DNA of 64,000 nt from SZUA-309 sp965233675 (GTDB lineage Bacteria > Pseudomonadota > Gammaproteobacteria > Pseudomonadales > Azotimanducaceae). The first letter of the stretch is position 1. Every line of letters begins with the position of its first letter. Shown one piece after another: positions 1-9,213 of the stretch. A model generated the notes under the pieces. The model worked only from the letters and a program-made list of their open reading frames with translations, was not told the DNA's origin and made no database searches. Both the position numbers and the translations under genes were made by a program. The stretch is taken from positions 124,001 through 188,000 of the forward strand of contig OZ247498.1 of assembly GCA_965233675.1 (NCBI GenBank). Direction: 5' to 3'.

Positions 1-1098
1 GTCTCCACCCGCCGGTTTGTCGAGTCTCTGACCCGTGCCGGTTACCGGTTTCAGTTGCTGGCCCTCGCGGGTCCGGGCGTGGCGGATGACGAGGCGTTCG
101 CCAAACTGTCGATTCCCGGCGTCAACGCCATCATCGACGCGATGCGGGCGCCATTGGCCAGGCCGGACCGGGCGAAGATCCGGCACCTGCTCGAGGGCTG
201 CGATCTGCTGCACGTCCAGTACCCGTTTTTTCTGGCCTGGGCGGCCATACGCGAAGCGCGGCAGATGGGGCTGCCGGTGGTCTGTTCGTTTCATGTGCAA
301 CCGGAGAATATTCTCCAGAATCTGGGTCTGACCAGCCCTGGGCTTGCGCGCTGGCTCTACAGGTTTCTGATCCGGACCATTTACTCGAAAGCGGATCATG
401 TGATCGCGCCCTCGTCGTTTGCTGCCACTCTGCTCGAACGGCACGGGCACGTCGGCCCGGTGTGGGTCGTTTCCAACGGCGTGCCCGACCGTTTTTTCGG
501 CATCGAGCGACAGCCGCCGGCTGCGCGACGACTGTTGTTGTCCGTCGGGCGTCTGGCCCGGGAAAAACAGCAGGAAACTCTGTTGCGCGCCGCTGCCCGA
601 TCAGCGCATCGCGATAATCTGGACGTCGTGCTGGCCGGTGTGGGTCCGCGAGAGCGATATCTAAAGGAGCTGGCAGACACCCTCGGTATCAGGGCTCGAA
701 TCGGCTGGGTGGACGACGAGGAACTGCTTTCGCTGTACGGCCGTGCGGACCTTTTCGTGCATGCCGGCACCATAGAACTCGAAGGCATGTCGGTGCTCGA
801 AGCCATGGCGGCGGGTAACGTGGTGGTGGTGTCTGACTCCCCGGAAAGTGCCTGCGCGGCGCTCATCCATGAAACCAACGCCCGGTTCAGCATGGGCGAT
901 CCGGTGGATCTCGCGAAGCGGATCGACTACTGGCTGGCCCGCCCGGAGTTGTGCCTGACTCAGGGCCGATTCAATCGTCTGTTCGCCCAGGCCCATGCTC
1001 ACGACAAAACATCCGCAAGACTCATGAGGTTTTATGAGGAAGTTCTCTCGGAGGGTGTGCCTGAGTCGGACTCGCCGCCGCTCACGGGCACTCGCTGA
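1..1098 (+). CDS. GT4-family glycosyltransferase, 5' end outside window
   Basis: The open frame is already running at base 1, so the N-terminus is missing. The visible part resembles the C-terminal two thirds of a GT-B fold glycosyltransferase of family GT4. A segment around VSNGVPDRFFG is followed by LLSVGRLAREKQQETLL, the usual start of the nucleotide-sugar binding domain. The E-x7-E motif is present near residue 240 (E-LEGMSVL-E, then AMAAGNVVVVSD). Family knowledge: these enzymes move a sugar from a nucleotide donor to a lipid or polysaccharide acceptor on the cytosolic face of the membrane. Acceptor and sugar cannot be read from sequence. The stop lies 9 bp before the MMPL exporter gene, so the two are probably co-transcribed and may act on one envelope lipid or glycolipid. 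Confidence 0.88.
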   Translation, partial: VSTRRFVESLTRAGYRFQLLALAGPGVADDEAFAKLSIPGVNAIIDAMRAPLARPDRAKIRHLLEGCDLLHVQYPFFLAWAAIREARQMGLPVVCSFHVQPENILQNLGLTSPGLARWLYRFLIRTIYSKADHVIAPSSFAATLLERHGHVGPVWVVSNGVPDRFFGIERQPPAARRLLLSVGRLAREKQQETLLRAAARSAHRDNLDVVLAGVGPRERYLKELADTLGIRARIGWVDDEELLSLYGRADLFVHAGTIELEGMSVLEAMAAGNVVVVSDSPESACAALIHETNARFSMGDPVDLAKRIDYWLARPELCLTQGRFNRLFAQAHAHDKTSARLMRFYEEVLSEGVPESDSPPLTGTR

Positions 1099-1107
1099 GA
1101 TCGTCGT

Positions 1108-3693
1108 TTGAGCGTGCCAGGCAATCTGCTCGGGCGCTGGGTTCGGTTTTGTGAACATCGACCGCGCCGGGTACTGCTCGTACTCGGCGTCCTCACCGCT
1201 CTGGCCGGTGGCTTCGTCGCTATGAATTTCAGTGTCGATTCCAGCCTGGACAAGCTGATCCGCCCGACCGGCGAACACAGCTGGTTCGAGGCCAACGAAC
1301 AGTTGAAGCGTCTGTTTCCCGAACTGCAGCAGACGTCGGTGGTTGTGGTCTCAGGCGCTCAGGCGGCGGCCGTGGACCAGACAGCCCTGCGGCTTCAGTC
1401 CGCATTTGCCCGTTCGAACGGATTCGAATTCGTCTTCGCACCGGCGCTGGATCCGTTTCTACGGGATCACCGTGCCTACTTTCTCGATCTCTCGTCGCTC
1501 GAGGCGTGGGTGCACGGTGTGCAATACGACTACGGCGCCATCCTCCGGCTGGCAGACAGCGCCGGACTCGACAACGCGGCGATGACGCTGGCGGACCAGG
1601 TGGCGGCGACAGACGGGCTCCGGTTGCCGACGGTGATCAGGACGCTGGCGGAGTCGTTCCGGGAGGGTTTGCCGGAACGGCTCGACCTCGAAGCATATCC
1701 ACATCTGGTGCCGGATACGGACACCCACTACGTGGTGATCATTCTGAAAGGTGCCCAGGCGCTCGATCAACGACTGCCGAACGAAGCCCAGGTTCGACTG
1801 ATCCGTTCGCTGATTGAACAGACGACAGTGGCCGACGGCGTCGATGTCCGGCTGACCGGCGAGGTGCCGCTCGCTCATGAAGAGATCAGCACAGCACTCG
1901 ATGGCATCGGCATTGCCGGTTCGCTGTCGCTCGTGCTGCTGGGTGTGATCATGTACGTCGGCGTTGGATCCTGGCGGATCCTGGCGGCGACCTTCACGCT
2001 GCTTGCCATTGGCGTGGTCTGGACCCTGGCTTTTGCCACGCTGGTTGTAGGCAGTTTCAACACGCTGGCACTGATCTTTGTGGTGATGTTCTTCGGTCTG
2101 GGTGTGGATTTTTCGGTGCACTTTTCGCTCAGAATGCAGGAAGGGATGCAGGAAGGGATGCAGGAAGGATTGGGCATCGGAGATTCGGAGGATGCAGAAG
2201 TGCACGTGGTTCGGGAAATCGGCCCGGCCCTCGTGCTCTGCATGCTGACCTCGTCTATCGCCTTCCTGTCGTTCCTGCCGACGGACTATCTGGGGCTGGG
2301 CGAACTCGGCATCATTTCTGCCGGGGGAATGGTGATCGCGCTGCTGCTCACTCTGTCTCTGCTGCCGGCTTTCTACAGCCGGTTCGGGATGCCGCTGCCG
2401 CGTCCTGCCCGGTCGGCCGATCCGGCGCGGAGGTGGGCGCCGAAGCCGGGCACCGTGTTGCTGTTTGCCCTTGTGGTAGCCGTGGCCGCACTGTACTCGG
2501 CCCGGAACCTGAGCTTCGACTACAGCGTTCTCGCCATGCGTGACGCCAGCACCGAGGCGATGAGCACGCTGCTGGAACTTCAGGACAATGGTGTCTCGAC
2601 GGACTACAGCATCCAGCTGCTGGCGGCGGATGCGGGATCGGCCGCTGACCTGGTTGCCCGCCTCGAGACTCTGCCGGAGGTGGGTGCGGTGATCGCACCA
2701 GCGAGTCTGATCCCCCCGGATCAGACCCCTAAGGCTGCGCTGCTGACGGAGCTCCATACCCTCCTGGGTACCGTGGGCGAAGTGTCTGCTGCGGACGCGG
2801 CGTTCGCCTCGGAGGATCTGCGCGGTGCGCTGGATTACATCGAACTATTGAAGGTGGAGGAGGGCTGGGCGCCGGCTGCCGCCGACGCAGCGCTGGTGGA
2901 TGGATTTCTGAGTGCCATGGCCGGTCTCGGAACCCGTCCCGATCGGCTGAACACGCTGAACGCCGAGCTGAAGTCCGCGCTTGAATCCGAACTGGCGACG
3001 CTCGATCGAATCACTTCCGCGGAACCCTTTGAATTCGATGCATTACCGGAGGATCTCAGACGCCGGTTTATCGCGCCGGACGGGCAACGGCTGGTGACCG
3101 TGATGCCGGCAGGGGCGATAGATTCCCGAGCAGCCATGGAGGCGTTCGTTCACTCGGTGATGGGTGTGAGTCCTGAGATTGGCGGTCGAGCGGTGGTCGA
3201 ATGGGGCGTGGGTGGGGTGGCGGTGGAGGCATTCGTGGAAGCGGTCACTCTGGCCATTGCGCTGATCGCCGTGTTCCTGATCGCCTACTTCCGGGGATTG
3301 TTTCTACCGCTGGTGGTTCTTGTGCCGCTGGGCCTGACCACCGTCGTCACCTTTGCGGTCATCGAGCTGACCGGGCTCACATTGAACATGGCCAACATAC
3401 TGGTGGTGCCTCTCATCTTCGGCCTGGGCGTGGATACGGGCATTCACGTGGTGCATCGTTATACGGCTGCGGGGGATGTTGCTCAGATGATGACGTCGAG
3501 CACGACTCGGGCTGTGATCATCAGCGCACTGACGACCATTGGCACCTTTTTCTCTCTGTCTTTTTCGCCGCATCGGGGTGCGGCGTCGGTCGGCCTGCTG
3601 CTGAGCATTGCCATCACGACCATGCTGGTGGCCACGCTTGGGGTCGTGCCCGCACTGCTCCGGCTGTTTCCCGGCCGCGGCACAGGACGCTGA
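1108..3693 (+). CDS. MMPL/RND-family lipid exporter, HpnN-like
   Basis: An 861-residue inner-membrane protein with the duplicated RND plan: one N-terminal helix (about 20-40), a large periplasmic loop, a helix bundle (about 265-420), a second lone helix near 450, a second loop and a final bundle (about 720-855). Each bundle carries the characteristic G-L-G-V-D motif (GLGVDFS near 331 and GLGVDTG near 772). Size and layout fit the hopanoid-associated HpnN group or other MMPL lipid exporters; no hopanoid biosynthesis gene is in the window, so HpnN is only a suggestion. The start is TTG, 9 bp after the glycosyltransferase stop. Residues 343-354 are three copies of M-Q-E-G encoded by a 12-nt tandem repeat just after the first bundle motif. 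The 3' end meets the PAS/GGDEF/EAL gene tail-to-tail with a 3-bp gap. Confidence 0.85.
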   Translation: MSVPGNLLGRWVRFCEHRPRRVLLVLGVLTALAGGFVAMNFSVDSSLDKLIRPTGEHSWFEANEQLKRLFPELQQTSVVVVSGAQAAAVDQTALRLQSAFARSNGFEFVFAPALDPFLRDHRAYFLDLSSLEAWVHGVQYDYGAILRLADSAGLDNAAMTLADQVAATDGLRLPTVIRTLAESFREGLPERLDLEAYPHLVPDTDTHYVVIILKGAQALDQRLPNEAQVRLIRSLIEQTTVADGVDVRLTGEVPLAHEEISTALDGIGIAGSLSLVLLGVIMYVGVGSWRILAATFTLLAIGVVWTLAFATLVVGSFNTLALIFVVMFFGLGVDFSVHFSLRMQEGMQEGMQEGLGIGDSEDAEVHVVREIGPALVLCMLTSSIAFLSFLPTDYLGLGELGIISAGGMVIALLLTLSLLPAFYSRFGMPLPRPARSADPARRWAPKPGTVLLFALVVAVAALYSARNLSFDYSVLAMRDASTEAMSTLLELQDNGVSTDYSIQLLAADAGSAADLVARLETLPEVGAVIAPASLIPPDQTPKAALLTELHTLLGTVGEVSAADAAFASEDLRGALDYIELLKVEEGWAPAAADAALVDGFLSAMAGLGTRPDRLNTLNAELKSALESELATLDRITSAEPFEFDALPEDLRRRFIAPDGQRLVTVMPAGAIDSRAAMEAFVHSVMGVSPEIGGRAVVEWGVGGVAVEAFVEAVTLAIALIAVFLIAYFRGLFLPLVVLVPLGLTTVVTFAVIELTGLTLNMANILVVPLIFGLGVDTGIHVVHRYTAAGDVAQMMTSSTTRAVIISALTTIGTFFSLSFSPHRGAASVGLLLSIAITTMLVATLGVVPALLRLFPGRGTGR
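2134..2169 (+). repeat. 12-nt tandem repeat, 3 units, inside MMPL gene
   Basis: Three head-to-tail 12-nt units (atgcaggaaggg, third unit with one final-base change) encode three M-Q-E-G tetrapeptides in frame. They sit at the cytoplasmic end of the first transmembrane bundle. The unit is a multiple of three, so copy-number change would keep the frame. Confidence 0.95.
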
Positions 3694-3696
3694 GGG

Positions 3697-6600
3697 TCAG
3701 GACTTGCGCTGCCGCATCACGCGTACATTGGGCATGATCATCGGTCGCAGATTGGCGAGAGAGAGCGGCTTCGCAAACAGGTAACCCTGAGCGTATTCAC
3801 AGTCATGCTCGACCAGAAAGTTGAGCTGTGCCTGGGTTTCGACCCCTTCCGCGACCACTTCCATGTTGAGTCGGTGCGCCATGGCGATCACTGCTGAGGT
3901 GATGGCTTTGTCATCTTCGCTCTCCGGGATGTCCATGACAAAGCTTCGATCCACCTTCACCGTATTGATCGGGAATTTCTTGAGGTAGTTGAGGGATGAG
4001 TAGCCGGTGCCGAAGTCGTCAATCGCCATGCGCACGCCGAGTTCGTGCAGTTGCCGAACCGTGGTGTTTGCGGCCTCCACATCACCCATCAGCATGGTTT
4101 CGGTGATTTCGAGTTCCAGCGTCGAAGGATTGAGTCCGGATTCGCGAAGGTTCCGTCGTATCGTGGCCACCAGGTTAGGATCCCGGAACTGGCGGGGCGA
4201 GATATTCACGGCGATCTGGATGTTCCGTTTCGCCTGCTCGGCGAGCTCCCGTCCGGTGCGGCAGGCTTCCTCGATGATCCAGCTGCCCATATCGACAATA
4301 GCGCCGGTCTCTTCGGCCACTTCGATGAATTCGAATGGTGCAAGCAGACCCCGTTCCGGATGTTCCCAGCGGATCAGACATTCCACGCCAACGATCTGCT
4401 GGTCCGAGAGGCGCACCTTCGGCTGATAGTGGAGGACGAATTCGTTGCGTTCGAGGGCGCGGCGCAGCTCATATTCGGTACGCAGCCGTTTGATCGCGTT
4501 GGTGTTCATCTCCTCACTGTAGAAGTGATACGTATTCCGGCCGTGATCCTTGGCCCGATACATGGCGAGGTCGGCGTTCTTCATCAGCGAGTTCGGGTCT
4601 GTGCCGTCCTGAGGCACGATGGTGATGCCGATACTGGTGGTCACAACCAGCTGATGTCCTGAAATATTGAGCGGTTGCCGGAGTGTGTTGAGGATCTTGT
4701 CTGCCACCAGACTGGCATCGCTCGGTGTTCTGATATCGAACAGCAGCACCGTGAACTCGTCTCCGCCAAGGCGGGCGACGGTGTCTTCCTGGCGCACGCA
4801 ACTGGTCAGGCGGGTGGAAACCTCCTGCAGCAGCACGTCGCCGACTTCGTGACCCAGGGTGTCGTTGACGCGTTTGAACTGGTCCAGATCCAGATAGAGC
4901 AGGGCGGACAGGTGCCGGGAACGCTGTGCGTGATCCACGGCCTGGCCGAGCCGGTCGTAGAACAGGCGGCGGTTGGCCAGGTTGGTCAGGGTGTCGTAGA
5001 AGGCCATGCGCTCCATGCGGTTCTGGCTGCTTTTCATCTCGGTGATGTCGGCGATCTGACCGATCAGATAGGCCGGCGCGCCCTCTGCATCGCGCTGCAC
5101 CACCACGTGCAGGTTTGTCCAGAGCTCGAGATCGTCGTCCCGGAGCATCCGGCACTCCGTTCGAACCGTCTCATCCTGTCCCGTGCTCAGCCGGGCGAAG
5201 GTTTCTTTCAGTTGGGCGCGGTCCTCCGACGGCACCAGTCGGGATATGTGCGTTCCGGCCAGCGGGTTGTGCTCATAGCCGAGTACTTCCGAGGCGAAAT
5301 TGTTTGCCTGGAAAATCGTGCCTTTGAGATCGATGAGCACGATGCCGATCGGAGAGTTTTCGAAGGCACTTCTGAAACGCAGTTCGGACTCACGCAGCTT
5401 TTTCTCGGCCTGGCGGAGCTCGTTGACGTTTTTGGCGATACAGAGGATGCAGGACTCACCGTTGATCTCAATGTAGGTGGCGGAAATCAGCGCCTGGACT
5501 TTGAAGCCATTCTTGGTCTGGAAGACCATCTCCCGGTTCTGGAAGAACCCCTGCTGGCTGAGCGCCTCGGTCGCCCGTGACAGATCATCGTCGTCCTGGA
5601 ATACGTTCAGCTCATAGATGGAACGACCGAGCAGTTCATCGCGACTGTACTGAGCGGCAAGCAGGAACGAATCGTTGATGTCATAGATGGTCAGGTCGCG
5701 TTGTTTGAGGATGATGATGCCGTCCGGACTGCGCCGGAACACCTGCTCGAATTTTTCTTCGCTGGCCTGCAGGGCCGCCGCGGCTGCCAGGCGTTCGGTG
5801 ATGTCGCGGCCGATACAGAGGGTGCACAGCTCGCCATCGATCTCCACATAGCGCAGGGAGATCTCCACCTTGACGATATCGCCGTTACTGGCGCGCAGTT
5901 GGGTTTCGAGACCCGTGGCTTCTCTCGATTGATTCAGCTGACGGACGATGGCCATCCGTTCGTCCGGATCCGTGAACAGATTCAGGTCCACCTCCATGCG
6001 GCCGATCGCATCCTCCCGGCTGTAGCCGAGCAGGCGGGTGAATCCGGCGTTGAAGTCGAGGATGAGAGAGTCGGACTGCCGGACGATGAGAATGGCATCC
6101 GGACTCGAATGGAAGATGCGGGAAAACCTGGCTTCGGAACTGCGCAGTTGGGCGAGGGAAGCCATCTGCTCATGAGTGTCCTTGAGGACCAGGGCAATGG
6201 CGTTTTCCCGGTCACCCATGCCCATCATGGTCGCGGACATGAAACGCACGCTGGGAGGGCTCTGCTTGCGTCCGCCCGGATGTACTTTGAGCTTGGTGAA
6301 TTCTGCCGGGCGACCGGCGTCTGCCTGACATTTTTTGAAGGCCGGAATGAAGGCCTTGAGTTCATCGGTGCCGATGAAGTCGAGGATGTTTCTGCCGTCC
6401 AGTGAACCGCCACCGCCCATCAGATCCATGGCGATTGCGTTGGCGTAGGTGATCCGGCCGCTGTGATCGGTGTTGATCATCAGGTCGGTGGATATATCGA
6501 GGGTCCGGTACAGGCGGGCTTCGGAGAGGCTGGCTTCGGACTGGGCGGCGTGTGTTGCAGAGTGATCGAGCACCTGCACCATGATGTGTTCGGGTTTGCC

Positions 6601-7071
6601 GGAGCCATTGCGCAGCAGATTGGCATGGGCGCTGGTCCAGACGGTACGACCCGTGGCCGCGGTCAGGTGGCCTTCAAGATCGATGATGCCGCCGTCCAGC
6701 AGGGCCTGCCGCTGGCTCTGAACCGTTTCCCAGGCGGCTCCCGTCAGCAACTCACTCAGCGGGCTGCCGCGCATGTCTTCAAGGGAACGTTCGCTGATGC
6801 GCTCGATGGTGTGGTTTGCCCAGACGATGACCCCGTTCAGATCCAGGATCAGCAATCCGGCCGGTGCGTCGGCGAATGCCTGAACGAACTGGAGTGCGGC
6901 CCTGCGGTTCCTGACCCGGCCGACAACGGCGACGATCAGGCTGAGGATGCCGACTGCGGTCAGGGCGAGCCAGGTGAAAGCAGGGTGATAGACGGCAACC
7001 CAGGCCACAGCCGCCGCCGCGGCGAGAGGGCCGGCCAGGAGAAGACCTGATAAAAATCGGTTGTGCAGCAT
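3697..7071 (-). CDS. Membrane-anchored multi-PAS GGDEF-EAL cyclic-di-GMP protein
   Basis: A protein of 1124 residues if started at the ATG at 7071; the longer frame to 7188 would run into the divergent gene. Order of domains: two membrane helices (about 8-25 and 30-51), then about five PAS modules (near 60, 190, 315, 440 and 565), then a GGDEF domain with intact GGDEF at 769-773 and an RxxD inhibitory site (RQED) five residues before it, then a C-terminal EAL domain. The EAL signature reads E-C-L (897-899) within GVECLIRW. The DDFGTGYSSL loop and EVVAEGVET motif are intact, so phosphodiesterase activity is plausible. Family knowledge: such proteins make and/or degrade cyclic-di-GMP in response to PAS-sensed signals. 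With both active sites apparently intact, net activity cannot be predicted. It lies convergent to the MMPL gene. Confidence 0.92.
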   Translation of the reverse strand: MLHNRFLSGLLLAGPLAAAAAVAWVAVYHPAFTWLALTAVGILSLIVAVVGRVRNRRAALQFVQAFADAPAGLLILDLNGVIVWANHTIERISERSLEDMRGSPLSELLTGAAWETVQSQRQALLDGGIIDLEGHLTAATGRTVWTSAHANLLRNGSGKPEHIMVQVLDHSATHAAQSEASLSEARLYRTLDISTDLMINTDHSGRITYANAIAMDLMGGGGSLDGRNILDFIGTDELKAFIPAFKKCQADAGRPAEFTKLKVHPGGRKQSPPSVRFMSATMMGMGDRENAIALVLKDTHEQMASLAQLRSSEARFSRIFHSSPDAILIVRQSDSLILDFNAGFTRLLGYSREDAIGRMEVDLNLFTDPDERMAIVRQLNQSREATGLETQLRASNGDIVKVEISLRYVEIDGELCTLCIGRDITERLAAAAALQASEEKFEQVFRRSPDGIIILKQRDLTIYDINDSFLLAAQYSRDELLGRSIYELNVFQDDDDLSRATEALSQQGFFQNREMVFQTKNGFKVQALISATYIEINGESCILCIAKNVNELRQAEKKLRESELRFRSAFENSPIGIVLIDLKGTIFQANNFASEVLGYEHNPLAGTHISRLVPSEDRAQLKETFARLSTGQDETVRTECRMLRDDDLELWTNLHVVVQRDAEGAPAYLIGQIADITEMKSSQNRMERMAFYDTLTNLANRRLFYDRLGQAVDHAQRSRHLSALLYLDLDQFKRVNDTLGHEVGDVLLQEVSTRLTSCVRQEDTVARLGGDEFTVLLFDIRTPSDASLVADKILNTLRQPLNISGHQLVVTTSIGITIVPQDGTDPNSLMKNADLAMYRAKDHGRNTYHFYSEEMNTNAIKRLRTEYELRRALERNEFVLHYQPKVRLSDQQIVGVECLIRWEHPERGLLAPFEFIEVAEETGAIVDMGSWIIEEACRTGRELAEQAKRNIQIAVNISPRQFRDPNLVATIRRNLRESGLNPSTLELEITETMLMGDVEAANTTVRQLHELGVRMAIDDFGTGYSSLNYLKKFPINTVKVDRSFVMDIPESEDDKAITSAVIAMAHRLNMEVVAEGVETQAQLNFLVEHDCEYAQGYLFAKPLSLANLRPMIMPNVRVMRQRKS

Positions 7072-7131
7072 CGTCTGTTGCTTTTGGCCATGCGCGTCTA
7101 TCCTTGAGCACAACCAGGTCGCGAATCGTCC

Positions 7132-7539
7132 ATGAATTACACGCTGAAAGTATCCGTCGGTCGCCAGGGCCTCTATGACATCACGCACAAAGTCACTGAT
7201 GTGTTGCAGGGTTCCGGATTAAATGAGGGCCTGGTCACGTTGTTCGTGAGACATACCTCCGCCAGCCTGCTGATTCAGGAGAATGCGGATCCGTCCGCCC
7301 GGGAAGATCTCGAGCGATGGTTGAACCGACTGGTGCCGGAAGACGACGATCTGTATACGCACACCATGGAAGGCCCGGATGACATGCCGGCTCATATCAA
7401 GTCGGCACTCACGGCGACCAGCCTTTCCATTCCGGTCGCAGACGGGGCCATGGTGCTCGGCACCTGGCAGGGCATTTTTCTCTGGGAGCATCGCCACCAT
7501 CGCGGTGATCGGCAGATCATCGTCAACGTGATCGGGTGA
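7132..7539 (+). CDS. yjbQ: YjbQ/UPF0047 family protein
   Basis: A 135-residue single-domain protein of the YjbQ (UPF0047) family, recognised from VTLFVRHTSASLLIQENADP, the segment PDDMPAHIKSAL, and the C-terminal GTWQGIFLWEHRHHR with its conserved His cluster. Members have been reported to show a weak thiamine-phosphate synthase activity; the true role is unsettled. Length is typical and the frame is complete. It starts 60 bp from the divergently transcribed PAS/GGDEF/EAL gene, so the two share a short promoter region. The downstream gene is convergent. Confidence 0.9.
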   Translation: MNYTLKVSVGRQGLYDITHKVTDVLQGSGLNEGLVTLFVRHTSASLLIQENADPSAREDLERWLNRLVPEDDDLYTHTMEGPDDMPAHIKSALTATSLSIPVADGAMVLGTWQGIFLWEHRHHRGDRQIIVNVIG

Positions 7540-7555
7540 TGCCGGGTCGGTGGTG

Positions 7556-7975
7556 CTAGCGGTGGCGTTGGCCGTCCTGGTCCGATGCCATGACCACATC
7601 CATCCAGCGCTTATGCCCATCCGGGTCGAGAATCATGGAAGCGAAGTAGAGGAGGAGTTCCCGGTGGGTCTGATTCAGACGTGCCGCCTGCATTGCCCGT
7701 TCACCTTCTTTGCCGTTCACGAAGCGGAAACACTCAGTGAGGCTGCCGGTTTCTCCCAGTACGCTGGCAGCCCGCTCGTTCAGGTAGTCGTGCAGGGCTT
7801 CCAGGTCCTCTTCGACCAGGCCCACATCTTCCGGGTTGAGCACGATATTGGCCCAGAGCGTTGCCAGATACAGGCGGTAGAGATCGCGATCGACGAATCG
7901 TTCGGTCACGCAGGAGCGCGCCTCGATGTCATCGAGAATCTCTGAGAATCGTGCGTCCATATCCGTGCCGCTCAT
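7556..7975 (-). CDS. Small uncharacterised protein
   Basis: A 139-residue acidic, helix-rich soluble protein with no signal peptide or membrane segment and no recognised family. Visible features are a likely all-helical body (DLYRLYLATLWANIVLNPED, DLEALHDYLNERAASVLG) and a tail ending in DGHKRWMDVVMASD. The start is the ATG at 7975; an alternative ATG lies five codons in. The codon pattern matches its neighbours and no strong competing frame is present, which supports a real gene. It is convergent with yjbQ (16-bp gap) and divergent from the acyl-CoA dehydrogenase gene. No function is proposed. Confidence 0.65.
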   Translation of the reverse strand: MSGTDMDARFSEILDDIEARSCVTERFVDRDLYRLYLATLWANIVLNPEDVGLVEEDLEALHDYLNERAASVLGETGSLTECFRFVNGKEGERAMQAARLNQTHRELLLYFASMILDPDGHKRWMDVVMASDQDGQRHR

Positions 7976-8073
7976 AGCCTGAGTGTAACCGCCCAGCCGA
8001 TTCCTGCGCGAATTTGCATTGACGTCGGGGTCGGTTAACGTAGCGTTCCTTTCATCTCGGGATACATGCGTAC

Positions 8074-9213
8074 GTGCTCAAGCTGGATGCCAAGCAATTG
8101 CCGGAATCGACGGAGGCGCTCCGTCAGGACGTCCGGGCGTTCATCGACGAAAACCGGTCTCTGATCGGTCGACCGAACTCCGACTTCTCCACTGGCCACG
8201 ACCCGGAGTTTTCCGCCCGACTCGGTGAACGGGGCTGGATCGGGATGACCTGGCCGAAAGCCTATGGCGGCGGAGAACGGACGTTTTTCGAACGCTATGT
8301 GGTTACCGAGGAACTGCTCGCAGCCGGAGCGCCGGTGAGCGCGCACTGGATTGCCGACCGCCAGAGCGGCCCGCTGCTGCTTCGCTTTGGCAGCGAAGCG
8401 CAGAAAGAACGCTATCTGCCGGACATCACCCGGGGCAGATCCTATTTTTCCATCGGGATGAGCGAGCCGAACACGGGCTCGGACCTGGCCAGCGTCCGCA
8501 CGACGGCAGTTCAGGAGGGAGACGGCTGGCGGATCAACGGCACCAAGCTGTGGTCCACCGATGCGCACCGCAATCACTACCTCATCGCGCTGGTTCGAAC
8601 GGAACCCGGCTCGGAACGTCATGCCGGCCTGTCCCAGATCGTTGTCGATCTCAGGAATGATGGGGCGGTGGTCCGGCCGATCAGAAACATCGGCGGCGGC
8701 GAGGATTTCAACGAGATCGTATTCGAAGACGTGGTCGTGCCGCTGGATCGGGTGGTCGGGGAACCTGGCAATGGCTGGCAGCAGGTGACCAGCGAACTCG
8801 CCTATGAACGCAGCGGTCCGGAACGGTTTCTGTCCGCATTCCGGGTGCTCGTCGAGTTCACCCGCGCCGCGGGCGCCGAGCCCACACCCGCCGAGGCAGC
8901 GGTGATCGGAAGGGCGGCTGCCCATCTGATGACGATGCGTCGGATGTCCATTTCCGTGGCGGGCATGCTCGAGGACGGCAAGAGTCCGGAAGTGGAAGCG
9001 GCATTGGTGAAGGCGCTGGGCAATGACTTCGAGAAGCTGCTGCCGGAGATGGTTCGGCTGGCACTGACCGGTGAGGCCATGTCCGATCCCGGCTGGGCCG
9101 ATTTCCGCCAGAGTTATCAGGATACGCTGCTGCTCTCTCCTTCGTTCACCTTGCGCGGGGGCACCCGCGAGATTCTCCGTGGGGTGATTGCCCGCGGTCT
9201 GGGGCTGCGCTGA
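8074..9213 (+). CDS. Acyl-CoA dehydrogenase, subunit/paralogue 1
   Basis: A 379-residue FAD-dependent acyl-CoA dehydrogenase. The FAD/substrate motif GMSEPNTGSDLASV and the NGTKLWSTDAHRNHYL segment are clear, and the C-terminal helix ends in GGTREILRGVIARGLGLR. At the position of the usual catalytic glutamate of medium-chain enzymes (Y-E-G-T) this protein has R-G-G-T, so any catalytic base must lie elsewhere. GTG at 8074 was taken as the start because the reading matches the family from the first residues. Its stop overlaps the next start by one base (tgatg), so it is translationally coupled to a second, shorter acyl-CoA dehydrogenase. Such pairs often form heteromeric enzymes for bulky acyl-CoAs such as steroid side chains; that assignment is inference. 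Confidence 0.9.
   Translation: MLKLDAKQLPESTEALRQDVRAFIDENRSLIGRPNSDFSTGHDPEFSARLGERGWIGMTWPKAYGGGERTFFERYVVTEELLAAGAPVSAHWIADRQSGPLLLRFGSEAQKERYLPDITRGRSYFSIGMSEPNTGSDLASVRTTAVQEGDGWRINGTKLWSTDAHRNHYLIALVRTEPGSERHAGLSQIVVDLRNDGAVVRPIRNIGGGEDFNEIVFEDVVVPLDRVVGEPGNGWQQVTSELAYERSGPERFLSAFRVLVEFTRAAGAEPTPAEAAVIGRAAAHLMTMRRMSISVAGMLEDGKSPEVEAALVKALGNDFEKLLPEMVRLALTGEAMSDPGWADFRQSYQDTLLLSPSFTLRGGTREILRGVIARGLGLR

Noticed and set aside
1459..2757. 432-codon open frame on the minus strand inside the MMPL gene
   Set aside because: It is Arg/Gln/His-rich, has no family pattern and lies fully antisense to a clear transporter; high GC makes long shadow frames common.
3201..3737. 178-codon Gly/His/Arg-rich plus-strand frame
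   Set aside because: Out-of-frame reading of the MMPL 3' end; composition is typical of a shadow frame.
7072..7188. N-terminal extension of the PAS/GGDEF/EAL protein
   Set aside because: It would overlap the 5' end of divergent yjbQ, and the membrane helix begins right after the ATG at 7071.
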